In this document: in pieces, positions 10,137 through 19,727 of the stretch | Numbering within the stretch: the first letter of the stretch is position 1 | How the letters are laid out: the number at the start of each line of letters is the position of its first letter | Assembly: GCF_024346455.1 (NCBI RefSeq) | Contig: NZ_JAGQCY010000008.1 | Coordinates: 1 to 64,000, forward strand | DNA from: Cyanobium sp. Aljojuca 7A6 | Lineage (GTDB): Bacteria > Cyanobacteriota > Cyanobacteriia > PCC-6307 > Cyanobiaceae | Length of the DNA: 64,000 nt | Direction: 5' to 3' | Translations under genes and position numbers: made by a program | The notes under the pieces: model-generated | The model's input: only the letters and a program-made list of their open reading frames with translations | What the model was told of the DNA's origin: nothing | Databases searched by the model: none

Positions 10137-11384
10137 ATGGTGGAGGGTCTCCGCCGCGTCGTCGTTACCGGCCTGGGCGCGGTCACACCGATCGGCAACA
10201 ACGTCGCGACTTACTGGGAGGGGCTGATCAGCGGCCGCAATGGGGTGGCGCCGATCACCCTTTTCGATGCCTCCCGCCATGCCTGCCGCTTCGCCGCCGA
10301 AGTCAAGGACTTCGACACGGCCGGCTGGCTCGAACCGAAGGAAGCGAAGCGCTGGGACCGCTTCTGTCAGTTCGGTGTGGTCGCGGCCAAACAGGCCGTG
10401 GCCGATGCCGGCCTGAGCATCGACGACAGCAATGCCCAGCGCGTTGGGGTGGCCATCGGCTCCGGCGTGGGCGGGCTGCTGATGATGGAAACCCAGGCCC
10501 ACGTCCTGGCCGACCGCGGTCCCGACCGGGTCAGCCCGTTCTGTGTGCCGATGATGATCCCCAACATGGCCACGGGACTGGCGGCCATCGCCATCGGCGC
10601 CAAGGGGCCTAGCAGTGCTGTGGCCACCGCCTGCGCCGCCGGCTCCAACGCCATCGGGGACGCCTTCCGGTTGATCCAGATGGGGCTGGCGGACGCCATG
10701 GTCTGCGGCGGTGCCGAATCGGCGATCACCCCCCTCGGGGTGGCCGGCTTCGCCAGCGCCCGGGCCCTCTCGTTCCGCAACGATGACCCGGCCACGGCCA
10801 GCCGTCCCTTCGACGCCGAGCGCAACGGCTTCGTCATCGGCGAAGGGGCGGGGGTGCTGGTGCTGGAGAGCCTCGAGCACGCCACGGCCAGGGGCGCCCG
10901 GGTGCTCGGCGAGATCATCGGCTACGGCATGACCTGTGACGCCTACCACTACACGCTTCCCTCCCCGGGCGGCGTGGGGGCGGCGGAGGCCATCCGGCTG
11001 GCCCTGGCCGATGCCCGGCTGGAGCCGGAGGCGGTGGATTACGTCAATGCCCATGGCACCAGCACCCAGGCCAACGACAGCAACGAGACCGCCGCCATCA
11101 AGTCGGCCCTCGGGGCCCACGCCATGACCATCCCGGTCAGTTCCACCAAGTCGATGACCGGCCACCTGCTGGGCGGTAGCGGCGGCATCGAGGCGATCGC
11201 CGCGGTGCTGGCGGTAACCCATAACCAGGTACCGCCTACGATCAACTACAGCACGCCCGATCCCGCCTGCGATCTGGATGTGGTACCCAACCAGGCCCGG
11301 GAACACAACGTCAACGTCGTGCTTTCCAACTCCTTCGGATTCGGCGGCCACAACGTCTGCCTCGCCTTCCGCCGGATGACCTGA
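10137..11384 (+). CDS. fabF: 3-oxoacyl-ACP synthase II (KAS II)
   Basis: Condenses malonyl-ACP with acyl-ACP in the elongation cycle of fatty acid synthesis. The 415-residue thiolase-fold protein has the nucleophile Cys166 in [15 protein letters not shown] and the catalytic histidines in [14 protein letters not shown] (about 300-313) and [18 protein letters not shown] (about 334-351), plus the C-terminal NSFGFGGHN. It begins 7 bp after acpP and is therefore co-transcribed and probably translationally linked to it. tkt follows after 58 bp. Confidence 0.98.
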   Translation: MVEGLRRVVVTGLGAVTPIGNNVATYWEGLISGRNGVAPITLFDASRHACRFAAEVKDFDTAGWLEPKEAKRWDRFCQFGVVAAKQAVADAGLSIDDSNAQRVGVAIGSGVGGLLMMETQAHVLADRGPDRVSPFCVPMMIPNMATGLAAIAIGAKGPSSAVATACAAGSNAIGDAFRLIQMGLADAMVCGGAESAITPLGVAGFASARALSFRNDDPATASRPFDAERNGFVIGEGAGVLVLESLEHATARGARVLGEIIGYGMTCDAYHYTLPSPGGVGAAEAIRLALADARLEPEAVDYVNAHGTSTQANDSNETAAIKSALGAHAMTIPVSSTKSMTGHLLGGSGGIEAIAAVLAVTHNQVPPTINYSTPDPACDLDVVPNQAREHNVNVVLSNSFGFGGHNVCLAFRRMT

Positions 11385-11442
11385 TCACCCGGCGCCCCAT
11401 CCCAGGAACACCTCCCTTTTCCCTGCACTCCCCTGTCAAGCC

Positions 11443-13461
11443 ATGGTCGCCGCCCCCACCACCCAGGTCGATAGCCACGTAGAGACGCTCTGCATCAACA
11501 GCATCCGCTTCCTGGCGGTCGATGCGATCAACAAGTCCAACTCGGGCCACCCCGGCCTGCCGATGGGCTGCGCTCCGATGGCCTTCTCCCTGTGGGACAA
11601 GGTGCTGCGCCACAACCCCAAGAATCCTCAGTGGTTCAACCGCGACCGCTTCGTGCTTTCGGCCGGCCACGGCTGCATGCTGCTCTACGCGCTGCTGCAC
11701 CTCACCGGCTACGACAGCGTGACCCTGGAGGACCTCAAGCAGTTCCGCCAGTGGGGCTCCCGCACCCCCGGCCACCCGGAAACCTTCGAGACCCCTGGCG
11801 TGGAGGTCACCACCGGCCCCCTGGGCCAGGGCATCTCCAACGCCGTGGGCCTGGCGATCGCCGAAGCCCACCTCGCGGCGAAGTTCAACAGGCCCGACGC
11901 CACCATCGTCGACCACTACACCTATGTGCTGATGGGTGACGGCTGCAACCAGGAGGGTGTCTCCAGCGAGGCCGCCTCCCTGGCCGGTCACCTGGGTCTG
12001 GGCAAGCTGATCGCCCTTTACGACGACAACCACATCACCATCGACGGCAATACCGGCGTGTCCTTCACCGAGGACGTGATGAAGCGCTATGAGGCCTACG
12101 GCTGGCATGTGCAGCACGTTGAAGACGGCAACACCGACGTGGCCGCCATCACCCGGGCGATCGAAGCGGCCAAGGCGGTCACCGATCGTCCCAGCCTGAT
12201 CAAGGTCACCACCACCATCGGCTACGGCTCCCCCAACAAGGCCAACACCGCCGGCGTGCACGGCGCCGCCCTCGGAGCCGAGGAGGCCGAGCTCACCCGC
12301 CAGCAACTGGAGTGGAGCTACGGGGCCTTCGAGGTGCCCGAGCCCGCCTACGAGCACTGGCGCGCCGCCATCCAGCGCGGGGCCGCCGCTGAAGCCTCCT
12401 GGAACGAAAGCCTGGCCGCTTACCGAAGCCGGTACCCCGCCGAAGCGGCCGAGTTCGAGCGCCTGCTGCGCGGTGAGCTGCCCGAGGGCTGGGATGCTTC
12501 GCTGCCCGTCTTCACCCCCGCCGACAAGGGCCTGGCCACCCGTCAGCACTCCTACAACGCCCTCAACGCCTTCGGCCCCAGCCTGCCCGAGCTGATCGGC
12601 GGCTCCGCCGACCTCACCCACTCCAACCTCACCGACATCAAGGGCGAGGCCAGCTTCCAGAAGGGCCATGAGGCCAACCGCTACCTGCACTTCGGCGTGC
12701 GGGAGCACGCCATGGCGGCGATCCTCAACGGCATCGCCTACCACAACAGCGGCCTGATCCCCTACGGCGGCACCTTCCTGGTGTTCGCCGGCTACATGAT
12801 CGGCGCCATGCGCCTCTCGGCCCTCTCCCAACTGGGCGTGATCTACGTGCTCACCCACGACTCGATCGGCCTGGGCGAAGACGGTCCCACCCACCAGCCG
12901 GTGGAAACCCTGGCCAACCTGCGCGCCATCCCCAACCTGCTGGTGATGCGCCCCGGCGACGGCAATGAGACGGTGGGGGCCTACAAGGTCGCCGTCACCA
13001 ACCGCAAGCGGCCCACGGTGCTGGCCCTCAGCCGCCAGGCCATGGTCAACCAGGCCAACTCCGCCGCCGACAAGGTGGCCCAGGGCGGCTATGTGCTCGA
13101 AGACTGCACCGGCACCCCGGATCTGATCCTGATCGGCAGCGGCACCGAGCTCGACCTCTGCGTCAAGGCTGCCGCCCAGCTGAGCGCTGCAGGCAAGGCC
13201 GTGCGCGTGGTGTCGATGCCTTGCGTCGAGCTGTTCGAGGAGCAGGACGCCGCCTATCGCGAGTCGGTGCTGCCCGCGGCCGTGCGCAAGCGGGTGGTGG
13301 TGGAAGCCTCCAGCTCCTTCGGCTGGCACAAGTACGCCGGCTTCGATGGCGCCACTGTGTCGATCGACAGCTTCGGTGCGTCCGCCCCCGGAGGCGTCTG
13401 CCTCGAGAAGTTCGGCTTCACCGTCGACAACGTGGTGGCCACGGCGAAGGCCCTGGGCTGA
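11443..13461 (+). CDS. tkt: Transketolase
   Basis: Thiamine-diphosphate enzyme of the Calvin-Benson cycle and pentose phosphate pathway, transferring two-carbon units between sugar phosphates. The 672-residue protein has the N-terminal domain with [24 protein letters not shown] and the ThDP motif starting [19 protein letters not shown] near residue 167. The pyrimidine-binding domain has [18 protein letters not shown], and the C-terminal domain is complete. Start ATG 11443 follows a Pro/Thr-rich leader typical of the family. In this lineage it is a highly expressed gene. A hairpin at 13502 follows. Confidence 0.98.
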   Translation: MVAAPTTQVDSHVETLCINSIRFLAVDAINKSNSGHPGLPMGCAPMAFSLWDKVLRHNPKNPQWFNRDRFVLSAGHGCMLLYALLHLTGYDSVTLEDLKQFRQWGSRTPGHPETFETPGVEVTTGPLGQGISNAVGLAIAEAHLAAKFNRPDATIVDHYTYVLMGDGCNQEGVSSEAASLAGHLGLGKLIALYDDNHITIDGNTGVSFTEDVMKRYEAYGWHVQHVEDGNTDVAAITRAIEAAKAVTDRPSLIKVTTTIGYGSPNKANTAGVHGAALGAEEAELTRQQLEWSYGAFEVPEPAYEHWRAAIQRGAAAEASWNESLAAYRSRYPAEAAEFERLLRGELPEGWDASLPVFTPADKGLATRQHSYNALNAFGPSLPELIGGSADLTHSNLTDIKGEASFQKGHEANRYLHFGVREHAMAAILNGIAYHNSGLIPYGGTFLVFAGYMIGAMRLSALSQLGVIYVLTHDSIGLGEDGPTHQPVETLANLRAIPNLLVMRPGDGNETVGAYKVAVTNRKRPTVLALSRQAMVNQANSAADKVAQGGYVLEDCTGTPDLILIGSGTELDLCVKAAAQLSAAGKAVRVVSMPCVELFEEQDAAYRESVLPAAVRKRVVVEASSSFGWHKYAGFDGATVSIDSFGASAPGGVCLEKFGFTVDNVVATAKALG

Positions 13462-13501
13462 TCGAGCCTTACCCCCTCAAGGGTTGGCTTGATCCTTTCC
13501 G

Positions 13502-13526
13502 AAGCCGGGCCTTGGGGTCCGGCTTT
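13502..13526 (+). terminator. Probable terminator of tkt
   Basis: AAGCCGGGCC (13502-13511), loop TTGG, GGTCCGGCTT (13516-13525) form a 10-bp stem with one G-U pair, followed by a short T-rich tail (TTTAT). It lies 40 bp after the tkt stop and marks the end of the acpP-fabF-tkt block. Confidence 0.65.
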
Positions 13527-13559
13527 ATCATCTCAGCTTTATCCGTTCGCAAGGACAGT

Positions 13560-14519
13560 TCAGCCCTCTCGGGAGGGCACGTTGTGGCGGCTGCGCTCCA
13601 CCACCAGCGGCAGGCGCAAGGTGCGCTGGTTGATGAAGCCGATGTATTCGCCCAGGATCCCGAGGGCGAACATCATGGCGCCGGCGAAGAACAGCGCCGA
13701 GATCGAGAGCATGGCCAGGCCGAACTGAAAGCTTTCCCAGAAGATCAGCTTGCTGAGCATCACCACGAACGACAGCAGGATCGAGAGGGCCCCGAGCGTC
13801 AGGCCGGCGGTGGTGATCAGCCGCATCGGCTTGCGGGAGGAGGTGACAATGCCAAGCACACCGAAATCCACCAGAAAAGAGAGCGAGGCCGAACTGCTGC
13901 CTCCTTTGCGATCGGCACTCACGTACGGAATGGTGGACCACTTGAAGCCGATGGCACAGACCAGACCCTTGATGAAGGGATAGGAATCGATCGATTGCCG
14001 CAGGGCCAGAATCACGGATCGATCGTAGATGCCGAAACCTGTGGTGTCGCGCACCATCGGGTAGTCGGAGAGCCAGGACAGCGTGGCGTAGTAGATCTTC
14101 TTGCAAAGAAACAGGATCGGGCTTTCGTGGCTGGAACGCCGTACAGCAAAAATCACCTGGTGATCACCCTGCTTCCAGGCCGTGATCAGATCCGCCACCA
14201 ACTCGGGGGGATCCTGCAGATCTGACATCAGAAAGACATTGGCGTCCGCATCAGGGACCAGCAGGGCGTTGGCAGAGGAGCGCACAAAGCCGAAGTTCGA
14301 GACATTGCGAATCAGGCCAACCCGTGAATCCCTGGCCGCCAATCCTTCGATCAGAGCGACCGTTTGGTCGGTGGAGCAATTGTCGGCAAACACGACGGAG
14401 AAGACATCGTCGGGGAATTGATCAAGAACCTTCGACAACCTCACATAGAGGGCTTCAACGTTCGAGGACTCGTTGTAACAGGGAATGCATATGGCGATAT
14501 GATGAGTCGCTGCCGTCAT
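13560..14519 (-). CDS. Family 2 glycosyltransferase with C-terminal membrane helices (ArnC/GtrB/DPM type)
   Basis: Probably transfers a sugar from a nucleotide donor to polyprenyl phosphate at the inner membrane face. The 319-residue protein has a GT-A domain (IAICIPCYNESSNVEALY at 8-25, ADNCSTDQT at 45-53, DLQDPPELV at 100-108, the GT2 metal/nucleotide region) and two C-terminal hydrophobic hairpin segments at about 228-300 ending GILGEYIGFINQRTLRLP. This is the layout of ArnC, GtrB and dolichol-phosphate mannose synthases. The start lies 6 bp from that of the divergent four-helix gene, and the CDP-dideoxyhexose operon is upstream. The donor could therefore be a CDP-sugar (inference). Visibly AT-richer than tkt. 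Confidence 0.85.
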   Translation of the reverse strand: MTAATHHIAICIPCYNESSNVEALYVRLSKVLDQFPDDVFSVVFADNCSTDQTVALIEGLAARDSRVGLIRNVSNFGFVRSSANALLVPDADANVFLMSDLQDPPELVADLITAWKQGDHQVIFAVRRSSHESPILFLCKKIYYATLSWLSDYPMVRDTTGFGIYDRSVILALRQSIDSYPFIKGLVCAIGFKWSTIPYVSADRKGGSSSASLSFLVDFGVLGIVTSSRKPMRLITTAGLTLGALSILLSFVVMLSKLIFWESFQFGLAMLSISALFFAGAMMFALGILGEYIGFINQRTLRLPLVVERSRHNVPSREG

Positions 14520-14525
14520 AAGACA

Positions 14526-14867
14526 ATGTTGACCAAAAGCATGCTGCAGGCAGTGTATCTATTCGCTGCCGTTCTAGCGGCATGCCTGGGCCAATTCATC
14601 TTGCGGATCCGCCCTCCGGCCGAAGGCATCCGCACCACATTGCTCTATCTGGTGGCCTCGCTGCTTTGCTATGGCGCATCGTTCGGAATCACGGCCCTTG
14701 TGCTGCCCGCCGCCGATCGCAAACTGGCAGTGTTGATACTCAGCCTGCAATATCCGCTGCTGTATGTGCTCTTCGCTGTCAAGGATTCGGCCGCTCTGCC
14801 ACCGGCCAGTCTGGTGGCGATCAGCCTCGGTTATGCAATTGTCGCTGTGGGCATGTTCGGGCGTTAG
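14526..14867 (+). CDS. Small four-helix membrane protein, possible lipid-linked-sugar flippase (ArnE/SMR-like)
   Basis: A 113-residue protein of four hydrophobic segments (about residues 6-24, 34-60, 66-84, 90-111), with only short loops and a GQFILR motif after the first helix. The last helix (SLVAISLGYAIVAVGMF) resembles the end of small multidrug resistance / ArnE-ArnF proteins, which flip lipid-linked aminoarabinose. It starts 6 bp from the divergent glycosyltransferase and overlaps the opposing GT-C-like gene tail-to-tail by 4 bp. It is thus an inverted gene between two minus-strand genes. Family assignment is by shape and size and is tentative; the open frame and hydrophobic pattern support real coding. 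Confidence 0.6.
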   Translation: MLTKSMLQAVYLFAAVLAACLGQFILRIRPPAEGIRTTLLYLVASLLCYGASFGITALVLPAADRKLAVLILSLQYPLLYVLFAVKDSAALPPASLVAISLGYAIVAVGMFGR

Positions 14868-16285
14868 CTGAGACTGACGCAGAGCCGATCGATCTGTTTC
14901 GGGCCCAGCGTGAAACTCCACACCGGACCGCCATAGATCGTTACAGGCAGAGGATCCGACTTCCTACATTGATCTCTCAATTGATCCTCGTAGACGAATG
15001 TCGTGACCTCACCACTGGGACTCTCCTCGGTGACGGCCCTGCCAACGACATTGTTGTGATAAAAGACCAACGTCAGAACCAGCCAGGTCGCCAAGGCACG
15101 GCTAGAGGCCGTGTTTCGCGTTTGTTTGTCACGGGCCAGCAGGACAAACGCCATCAACATCACAGACAGAAACAGGACGGTGTTCCAATAGAAGAATCGT
15201 CCCCCCGCGTCCTCCACCACCATCAGGGCGAGGTCCACGCCGCGTCGGGTGGCCACCAGCAGGCTGGAGAAGGAGAGCACCAGGGTGGAGAAGATGGCCA
15301 GGTAAAGAAGGGCCGGCTGGCCCATCTGCCTCGTCACCACCCGCATCGCCAGCAGCACTAGGGCCAACACCCCCAGCACGGCCAGCAACTGCAGGGGATC
15401 AGGCAGATTCCGGAGGTACCACCAGGGCTTGTAGCCCCCCAGCAGTGGGCTGATCAGGTGAACCGTGAACCAATCGAGCAGGATGTCAGGCCGCTTCAGC
15501 AGCTTGGCGATCGCCCTGACCGTTGAGAGGGGGTAGTTGGTCTGCAGCTGGGAAAAGTAGATCTGCAGGGACGACAGCAGCACCGGCAGGCTCAGCCACA
15601 GTGGGTGGATCGGCAGTCGGCGGCGACGCAGGCCATGGAAGACCAGCAACGGAATCGTGTAGATGGCCATGAAGGGGCCGGTGAAGGCCGCCACCAGCCC
15701 ATAGAGCAGCAGAAATGCCTTGAGAAACGGAGACTTGAAGACCTCCGGGCGCCCACTCCCCTGCTGTGCCACCACGCCATAGGCGATCAGGATGAAGCCA
15801 AGCGGGAAAAAGATGTAGGCATTGGGCAGATTCAGATAGGTCTCGCCGGCATAGGGGTAATAGACGTAGGGGATGTAGGCCACCCGCATCAGCCGGCTGA
15901 ACACCCCGGCACCGATCAGGGCCTCGACACTGACCAGCGGCAGCAGGTAGGACACCCAGGCCACCAGCAGAAAGAAGCCTGGATAGGTCAGTGGGGAGAG
16001 CAGATTCACAGCCGTGAGCGCCGTGAGGCGTTGCAGCAGATGGCTGTATCCCGCATACAGCTGCAGCAGCGAACCGGTGCCCTGATCGATGGCCTGCTGC
16101 AGAAAGATCGAGCCGTCCTCCGCATAGAGGGTGGGCGCCAGGGAGACGGAGGGGCGCCGCAGGTGGTAGCCGAGGGCACAGAGGCCGATCAGGGCGGCGG
16201 ACACGAGAAAGCCATGCAGCCTGGGAGGCAGTCGCTGCTCCGCTGACTGCCGGATCTGCTGGATCTTGTGGAGGACGTTCGCCAT
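14864..16285 (-). CDS. Large multi-pass membrane protein, probable GT-C-type glycosyltransferase
   Basis: A 473-residue protein with about ten membrane segments from residue 25 onward. The first periplasmic loop carries LYAEDGSIFLQQA (about 53-65). An acidic pair in this loop is the hallmark of GT-C enzymes, which use polyprenyl-phosphate sugars as donors outside the membrane. Aromatic-rich motifs (YIPYVYYPYAGETYLNLPNA) follow. A basic N-terminus lies in the cytoplasm. It is downstream of rfbE by 21 bp on the same strand and overlaps the four-helix gene at its 3' end. The likely role is to transfer the lipid-linked sugar to a surface polysaccharide. Start at ATG 16285. Confidence 0.6.
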   Translation of the reverse strand: MANVLHKIQQIRQSAEQRLPPRLHGFLVSAALIGLCALGYHLRRPSVSLAPTLYAEDGSIFLQQAIDQGTGSLLQLYAGYSHLLQRLTALTAVNLLSPLTYPGFFLLVAWVSYLLPLVSVEALIGAGVFSRLMRVAYIPYVYYPYAGETYLNLPNAYIFFPLGFILIAYGVVAQQGSGRPEVFKSPFLKAFLLLYGLVAAFTGPFMAIYTIPLLVFHGLRRRRLPIHPLWLSLPVLLSSLQIYFSQLQTNYPLSTVRAIAKLLKRPDILLDWFTVHLISPLLGGYKPWWYLRNLPDPLQLLAVLGVLALVLLAMRVVTRQMGQPALLYLAIFSTLVLSFSSLLVATRRGVDLALMVVEDAGGRFFYWNTVLFLSVMLMAFVLLARDKQTRNTASSRALATWLVLTLVFYHNNVVGRAVTEESPSGEVTTFVYEDQLRDQCRKSDPLPVTIYGGPVWSFTLGPKQIDRLCVSLS

Positions 16286-16306
16286 GGGTGCGCGCAGCGT
16301 CTCCGC

Positions 16307-17371
16307 TCAGGCCTTCATCAGGTTGGTTTCGGTCCAGGCGAGCATGCGGCTGACGCCGTCGCGGCAGGAGATGGCCGGCACCCAGCCGAGCAGGCGCTGG
16401 GCCTTGCCGATGGCGGCGATGAAGCAGTCCTGGTCGCTGGCCCGCCGGGGGGTGGGCGTGTACACCAGCGGCGGAATGGCGAGCAGTTCGGAGAGCAGGG
16501 CGAACAGCTCCAGCAGGCTGAGGGAGTTGGCGGCGCCGCCACCGATGTTGAAGATCTCCCCGTTCATCTGCTGGCGGTGGTCGTAGGCGGCCCGGTACAG
16601 GCGGATCAGGTCGTCGGCGTGGAGCACATCGCGCACCTGCTTGCCGGTGCCGGCGATGGTGAAGGGCTCGGGGGCCACGCCGGCGAGGTGGGCACGCTTC
16701 TGCTCGATCGCCTTCTGGCAGAACCAGCCCACCCAGCCCTGGTCGAAGGAGGCGAACTGGCGGCCGCCGAAGATCGAGGAGTGGCGGAAAACCACTGTTT
16801 TCAGGCCGTAGACGCGAGCCCAGTCGCGCACGTATTGGTCGGCGGCGCCCTTGGAGCAGCCGTAGGGGGTGGAAAAATCCAGCCCCAGCGCTTCATCGAG
16901 GCCTTCGGGGTGGTCGCTCAGGTGGTAACGGGTGGGGGTCTCCTCGTAGCGCAGTTCCTCCAGATCGCCATAGACCTTGTTGGTGCTGCTGTAGGCGATC
17001 AGCGCCTCAGGGGACAGGGCCCGGGCCGCCTCCAGCACAGCGAACGTGCCCAGCACGTTGGTCTGCAGGTCGCGGGCGGGATCGGTCAGGGAGGTGGTCA
17101 TGGCCACCTGGCCGCCCACGTGGCAGATGTAGTCGAAGGGGGCGTGGCGGCGGAACACGGCCAGCACGGCCTCCGCCTCGGCCAGGTCGGCCTGGAGGAA
17201 GTGGAAGCGCCCCGGCGCGGCCTGCTGCTCCAGCCAGGCCAGGTTGGCCGCCGACCCCTTGCGGAACAGGGCATCCACCACGATCACCTCGGCCCCTTCC
17301 TGCAGGTAGGAGGCAGCGAGGTTCGATCCCAGAAAGCCGCAACCGCCGGTGATCAGGACCTTCATCGACAT
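16307..17371 (-). CDS. rfbE: CDP-paratose 2-epimerase (CDP-tyvelose forming)
   Basis: Converts CDP-paratose to CDP-tyvelose, a 3,6-dideoxyhexose donor. The 354-residue extended SDR protein has the NAD motif TGGCGFLGSN at 9-18, the family segment IAYSSTNKVYGDLEELRYEE, the YGCSK catalytic YxxxK, and FASFDQGWVGWF, all characteristic of the tyvelose epimerase (rfbE/tyv) group rather than UDP-sugar epimerases. Two ATGs lie together (17371 and 17365). The first shares one base with the stop of the upstream reductase gene, so the two are translationally coupled. Genes for the preceding pathway steps lie immediately upstream. Confidence 0.85.
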   Translation of the reverse strand: MSMKVLITGGCGFLGSNLAASYLQEGAEVIVVDALFRKGSAANLAWLEQQAAPGRFHFLQADLAEAEAVLAVFRRHAPFDYICHVGGQVAMTTSLTDPARDLQTNVLGTFAVLEAARALSPEALIAYSSTNKVYGDLEELRYEETPTRYHLSDHPEGLDEALGLDFSTPYGCSKGAADQYVRDWARVYGLKTVVFRHSSIFGGRQFASFDQGWVGWFCQKAIEQKRAHLAGVAPEPFTIAGTGKQVRDVLHADDLIRLYRAAYDHRQQMNGEIFNIGGGAANSLSLLELFALLSELLAIPPLVYTPTPRRASDQDCFIAAIGKAQRLLGWVPAISCRDGVSRMLAWTETNLMKA

Positions 17372-18237
17372 CAGGGCAGAGGGGACGCGGGGAGCCGCAG
17401 ACCAGCCAGGTCCGGAACGTATCGCTCGATCTGATCGGGGCGGTCGGGAAGCACACCGGGGCGCAATCTACCGGTCGCCCCCAGGCGCTCCCATTCCGCT
17501 TCGGCGAAGGCCAGCAGGCTGGTGGCGGCCCCCGAACCGATGTTCACCACCAGGGGCGCGCCGGCGGCCACATCGGGCCGCGCACAGGCCGCCAGCAGGT
17601 GGTCGGCCACCTCGGCGACGGGGATGAAATCGCTGATCTGGCGGCCGGAGGTCATCGGGAAGTCGTGGCCGGCTTGGGCGGCACGCCGCAGGGAAGGCCA
17701 GAAGTTGCCTGAATACTGGCCCTCGCCGTAGGCGGAGAAGATGCGGCCGTAGAACAGCTCCAGCCCCTCGGCGATGGCGAAGGCGCACAGCAGCTGGAAG
17801 GCCGCCGCCTTGCTGGCGCCGTAGGCGCTCAGGGGCTCCAGGGGGGCGTCGGGGGGGATGGCCTGGTAGCGGCGGGCGGCGTTGCCGTACTCGTGACTGC
17901 TGCCGGCCACGACGCAGCGGCGCACCCCCGCCTCCGCCGCCCGCTCCAGCAGCCGCAGGCTGCCGGCCACATTGGCCTGCACCAGCTCGTCCCAGCTGGC
18001 GGGCTTGGGGCTCACCCCGGCCGAGGCCAGGTGCAGCACCGCCTCCACGCCCTCCAGCGCCGAGGTCTCCAGGCTGGCGAGGTCGCCCTGGCACCACTCG
18101 GGCTCACCTGGCAGGGGGATCACCGGGGCGGAGGCGGGGCTGCGGCGCAGGGCCCGCACCTGGTGGCCCGCCGCCAGGGCCGCCGCCAGCACATGGGAGC
18201 CGATGAAGCCGGTGCCGCCGGTGAGGAACAGCCTCAT
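17371..18237 (-). CDS. NAD(P)-dependent SDR reductase, probable CDP-paratose synthase
   Basis: Probably reduces the 4-keto group of CDP-4-keto-3,6-dideoxyglucose to give CDP-paratose (RfbS-type) or CDP-abequose (RfbJ-type). The 288-residue SDR has the nucleotide motif TGGTGFIGSHV at 6-16, SSHEYG at about 113-118 and the catalytic YGASK (Tyr139, Lys143). Its position between the 3-dehydrase rfbH (ATGA overlap at 18234-18237) and a CDP-paratose 2-epimerase makes the paratose branch the better guess. The sequence alone does not separate the two stereochemistries, so no symbol is given. Confidence 0.7.
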   Translation of the reverse strand: MRLFLTGGTGFIGSHVLAAALAAGHQVRALRRSPASAPVIPLPGEPEWCQGDLASLETSALEGVEAVLHLASAGVSPKPASWDELVQANVAGSLRLLERAAEAGVRRCVVAGSSHEYGNAARRYQAIPPDAPLEPLSAYGASKAAAFQLLCAFAIAEGLELFYGRIFSAYGEGQYSGNFWPSLRRAAQAGHDFPMTSGRQISDFIPVAEVADHLLAACARPDVAAGAPLVVNIGSGAATSLLAFAEAEWERLGATGRLRPGVLPDRPDQIERYVPDLAGLRLPASPLP

Positions 18238-19727
18238 CGGCTGCGGCAGAAGTCGAGGATCACCTCGATCTCCTTGGCCAGCATCGGGGCCGTCAGGCCC
18301 GGGTAGGTGCCGAGGAACAGGGTGTCAACCATGATCGCGTCGGCGCCGGCCAGCTCGCCCACCACCCGCAGGGCGTCGGGGCGGTCGGCGCGCAGCTGCA
18401 CGAAGGCCGGCTGACGCACCAGGTTGCCGCCGAACAGCATGCGGTTGCCGATGCGGTGGGCATCGAGCTCCCGGGCCAGGTCGGTGCGGCGGAAGGGGGC
18501 GTCGGGCTTCACCGAGATCTTGAAGCCGAACCAGGAGCAGTCGGTGCGGCAGCCCGTGGCATCCCAGGAGAAGCCGGCCTGCGGATCCCAGCCGGTGGCG
18601 TGGGTGGGCAGGGAGAACTCCAGCACGGACTCGGTGGGCACCAGCCCCTCGCGCAGGGTCTGCCAGTTGCGCTTGCGGGCCTCGATGAACTCGGGGAGGC
18701 GGCGCAGCTGCACCCGGCCGATGGCGGCCTGGGGATCGAGGGGTTTGAGGTTGAAGCCGAGGTGGCTGTAGATGTACTTGTGGTCGTAGCCGGCGGGCAG
18801 TTCGCCCAGCTGCCAGTCGAAGCGCTTGCCGCAGGTGTCGTCCTTGCCGGAGGGGCACCAGCAGTCGCGGCCCCAGTCGCGGAAGCTCTCGGCCACCACC
18901 TTGAGCTTCTGGTCGCGGACGATGTTGACGGCGCCGCCCTCGCCCATGGTGAGGTGGTGGGGCGGGTAGAAGCTCTGGGTGCTGATGTCGCCCCAGGTGC
19001 CGGTCCAGCGGATGACGCGGTCGGGGCCCTCCTCGAGGCCAGGGCTGTTGGCGCTGAAGCCGAGGGATTCGGCCAGCTCCCGGGGCATGGAATAGGAGCA
19101 CCCCAGGGCGTCGCAGTTGTCCTCGACGAGATAAAGATCATGGGCGCGGCAGAAGCGCAGCACCGCCGCCAGATCGAAGGGGTTGCCCAGGGCGTGGGCC
19201 ATCATCACGGCCTTGGTGACGCCGGGCCGGTAGGCGGCCTCCAGCTGGTCGCAGCGGGCGTTGCCGGTGACCGGATCGGCGTCGATGAACACCGGCACGG
19301 CGCCCACCTGCAGGATCGGCGCCACGGTGGTGGGGAAGCCGGCCGCCACCGTGATCACCTCATCGCCGGGGCGCAGGCGCCGCTCGGCGGGGAGGCGGTG
19401 GGAGGTGAGGGCCGAGATGGCCACCAGGTTGGCGGAGGAGCCGGAATTGACCAGCAGGCTGTGGCGCACCCCGAGGAAGGCCGCCAGCTCGCTCTCCATG
19501 GCGGCGCCTTCGGTGCCGAGGGTGAGCCAGAAGTCGAGGGTGGTGCCCACGGCCGCTTCGACTTCGTCTTCGGTGAAGACCCGGCCGGCGTAGGGGATCG
19601 TCTGGCCGTCGGCGTGGGGGGTGCGATCCGGGTCATCGCCGGGGCGATAGGCGGCGTGGGCGCGGCGGGCGTAGTCGCGGGTGAGCCGCAGGATCTCCTG
19701 CTTGAGCTGGTCGAGGTCGGCGGTCAT
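18234..19727 (-). CDS. rfbH: CDP-4-keto-6-deoxyglucose 3-dehydrase (E1)
   Basis: Removes the C3 hydroxyl of CDP-4-keto-6-deoxyglucose, the step that creates 3-deoxy sugars. The 497-residue aspartate-aminotransferase-fold protein binds PMP/PLP but has His257 in SFYPPHHLTMGEGG where aminotransferases have the Schiff-base lysine, as expected of dehydrases of this group. Cysteines 289, 291 and 299 (C-x-C-x7-C, in RDCWCPSGKDDTC) match the iron-sulfur ligands of E1; Cys205 in EDNCDALG is a candidate fourth ligand. The start ATG 19727 overlaps the rfbG stop (ATGA). A reading frame extends upstream to 20405 but has no family sequence. The partner reductase (E3) gene is not in the window. Confidence 0.93.
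   Translation of the reverse strand: MTADLDQLKQEILRLTRDYARRAHAAYRPGDDPDRTPHADGQTIPYAGRVFTEDEVEAAVGTTLDFWLTLGTEGAAMESELAAFLGVRHSLLVNSGSSANLVAISALTSHRLPAERRLRPGDEVITVAAGFPTTVAPILQVGAVPVFIDADPVTGNARCDQLEAAYRPGVTKAVMMAHALGNPFDLAAVLRFCRAHDLYLVEDNCDALGCSYSMPRELAESLGFSANSPGLEEGPDRVIRWTGTWGDISTQSFYPPHHLTMGEGGAVNIVRDQKLKVVAESFRDWGRDCWCPSGKDDTCGKRFDWQLGELPAGYDHKYIYSHLGFNLKPLDPQAAIGRVQLRRLPEFIEARKRNWQTLREGLVPTESVLEFSLPTHATGWDPQAGFSWDATGCRTDCSWFGFKISVKPDAPFRRTDLARELDAHRIGNRMLFGGNLVRQPAFVQLRADRPDALRVVGELAGADAIMVDTLFLGTYPGLTAPMLAKEIEVILDFCRSR

Noticed and set aside
11193-11200. HIP1 octamer GCGATCGC as a repeat family
   Set aside because: I saw only scattered copies (for example 11193, 11854, 24633, 26720, 44891). 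That is not an obvious enrichment in GC-rich DNA, so no repeat family is called; a count against expectation would decide.
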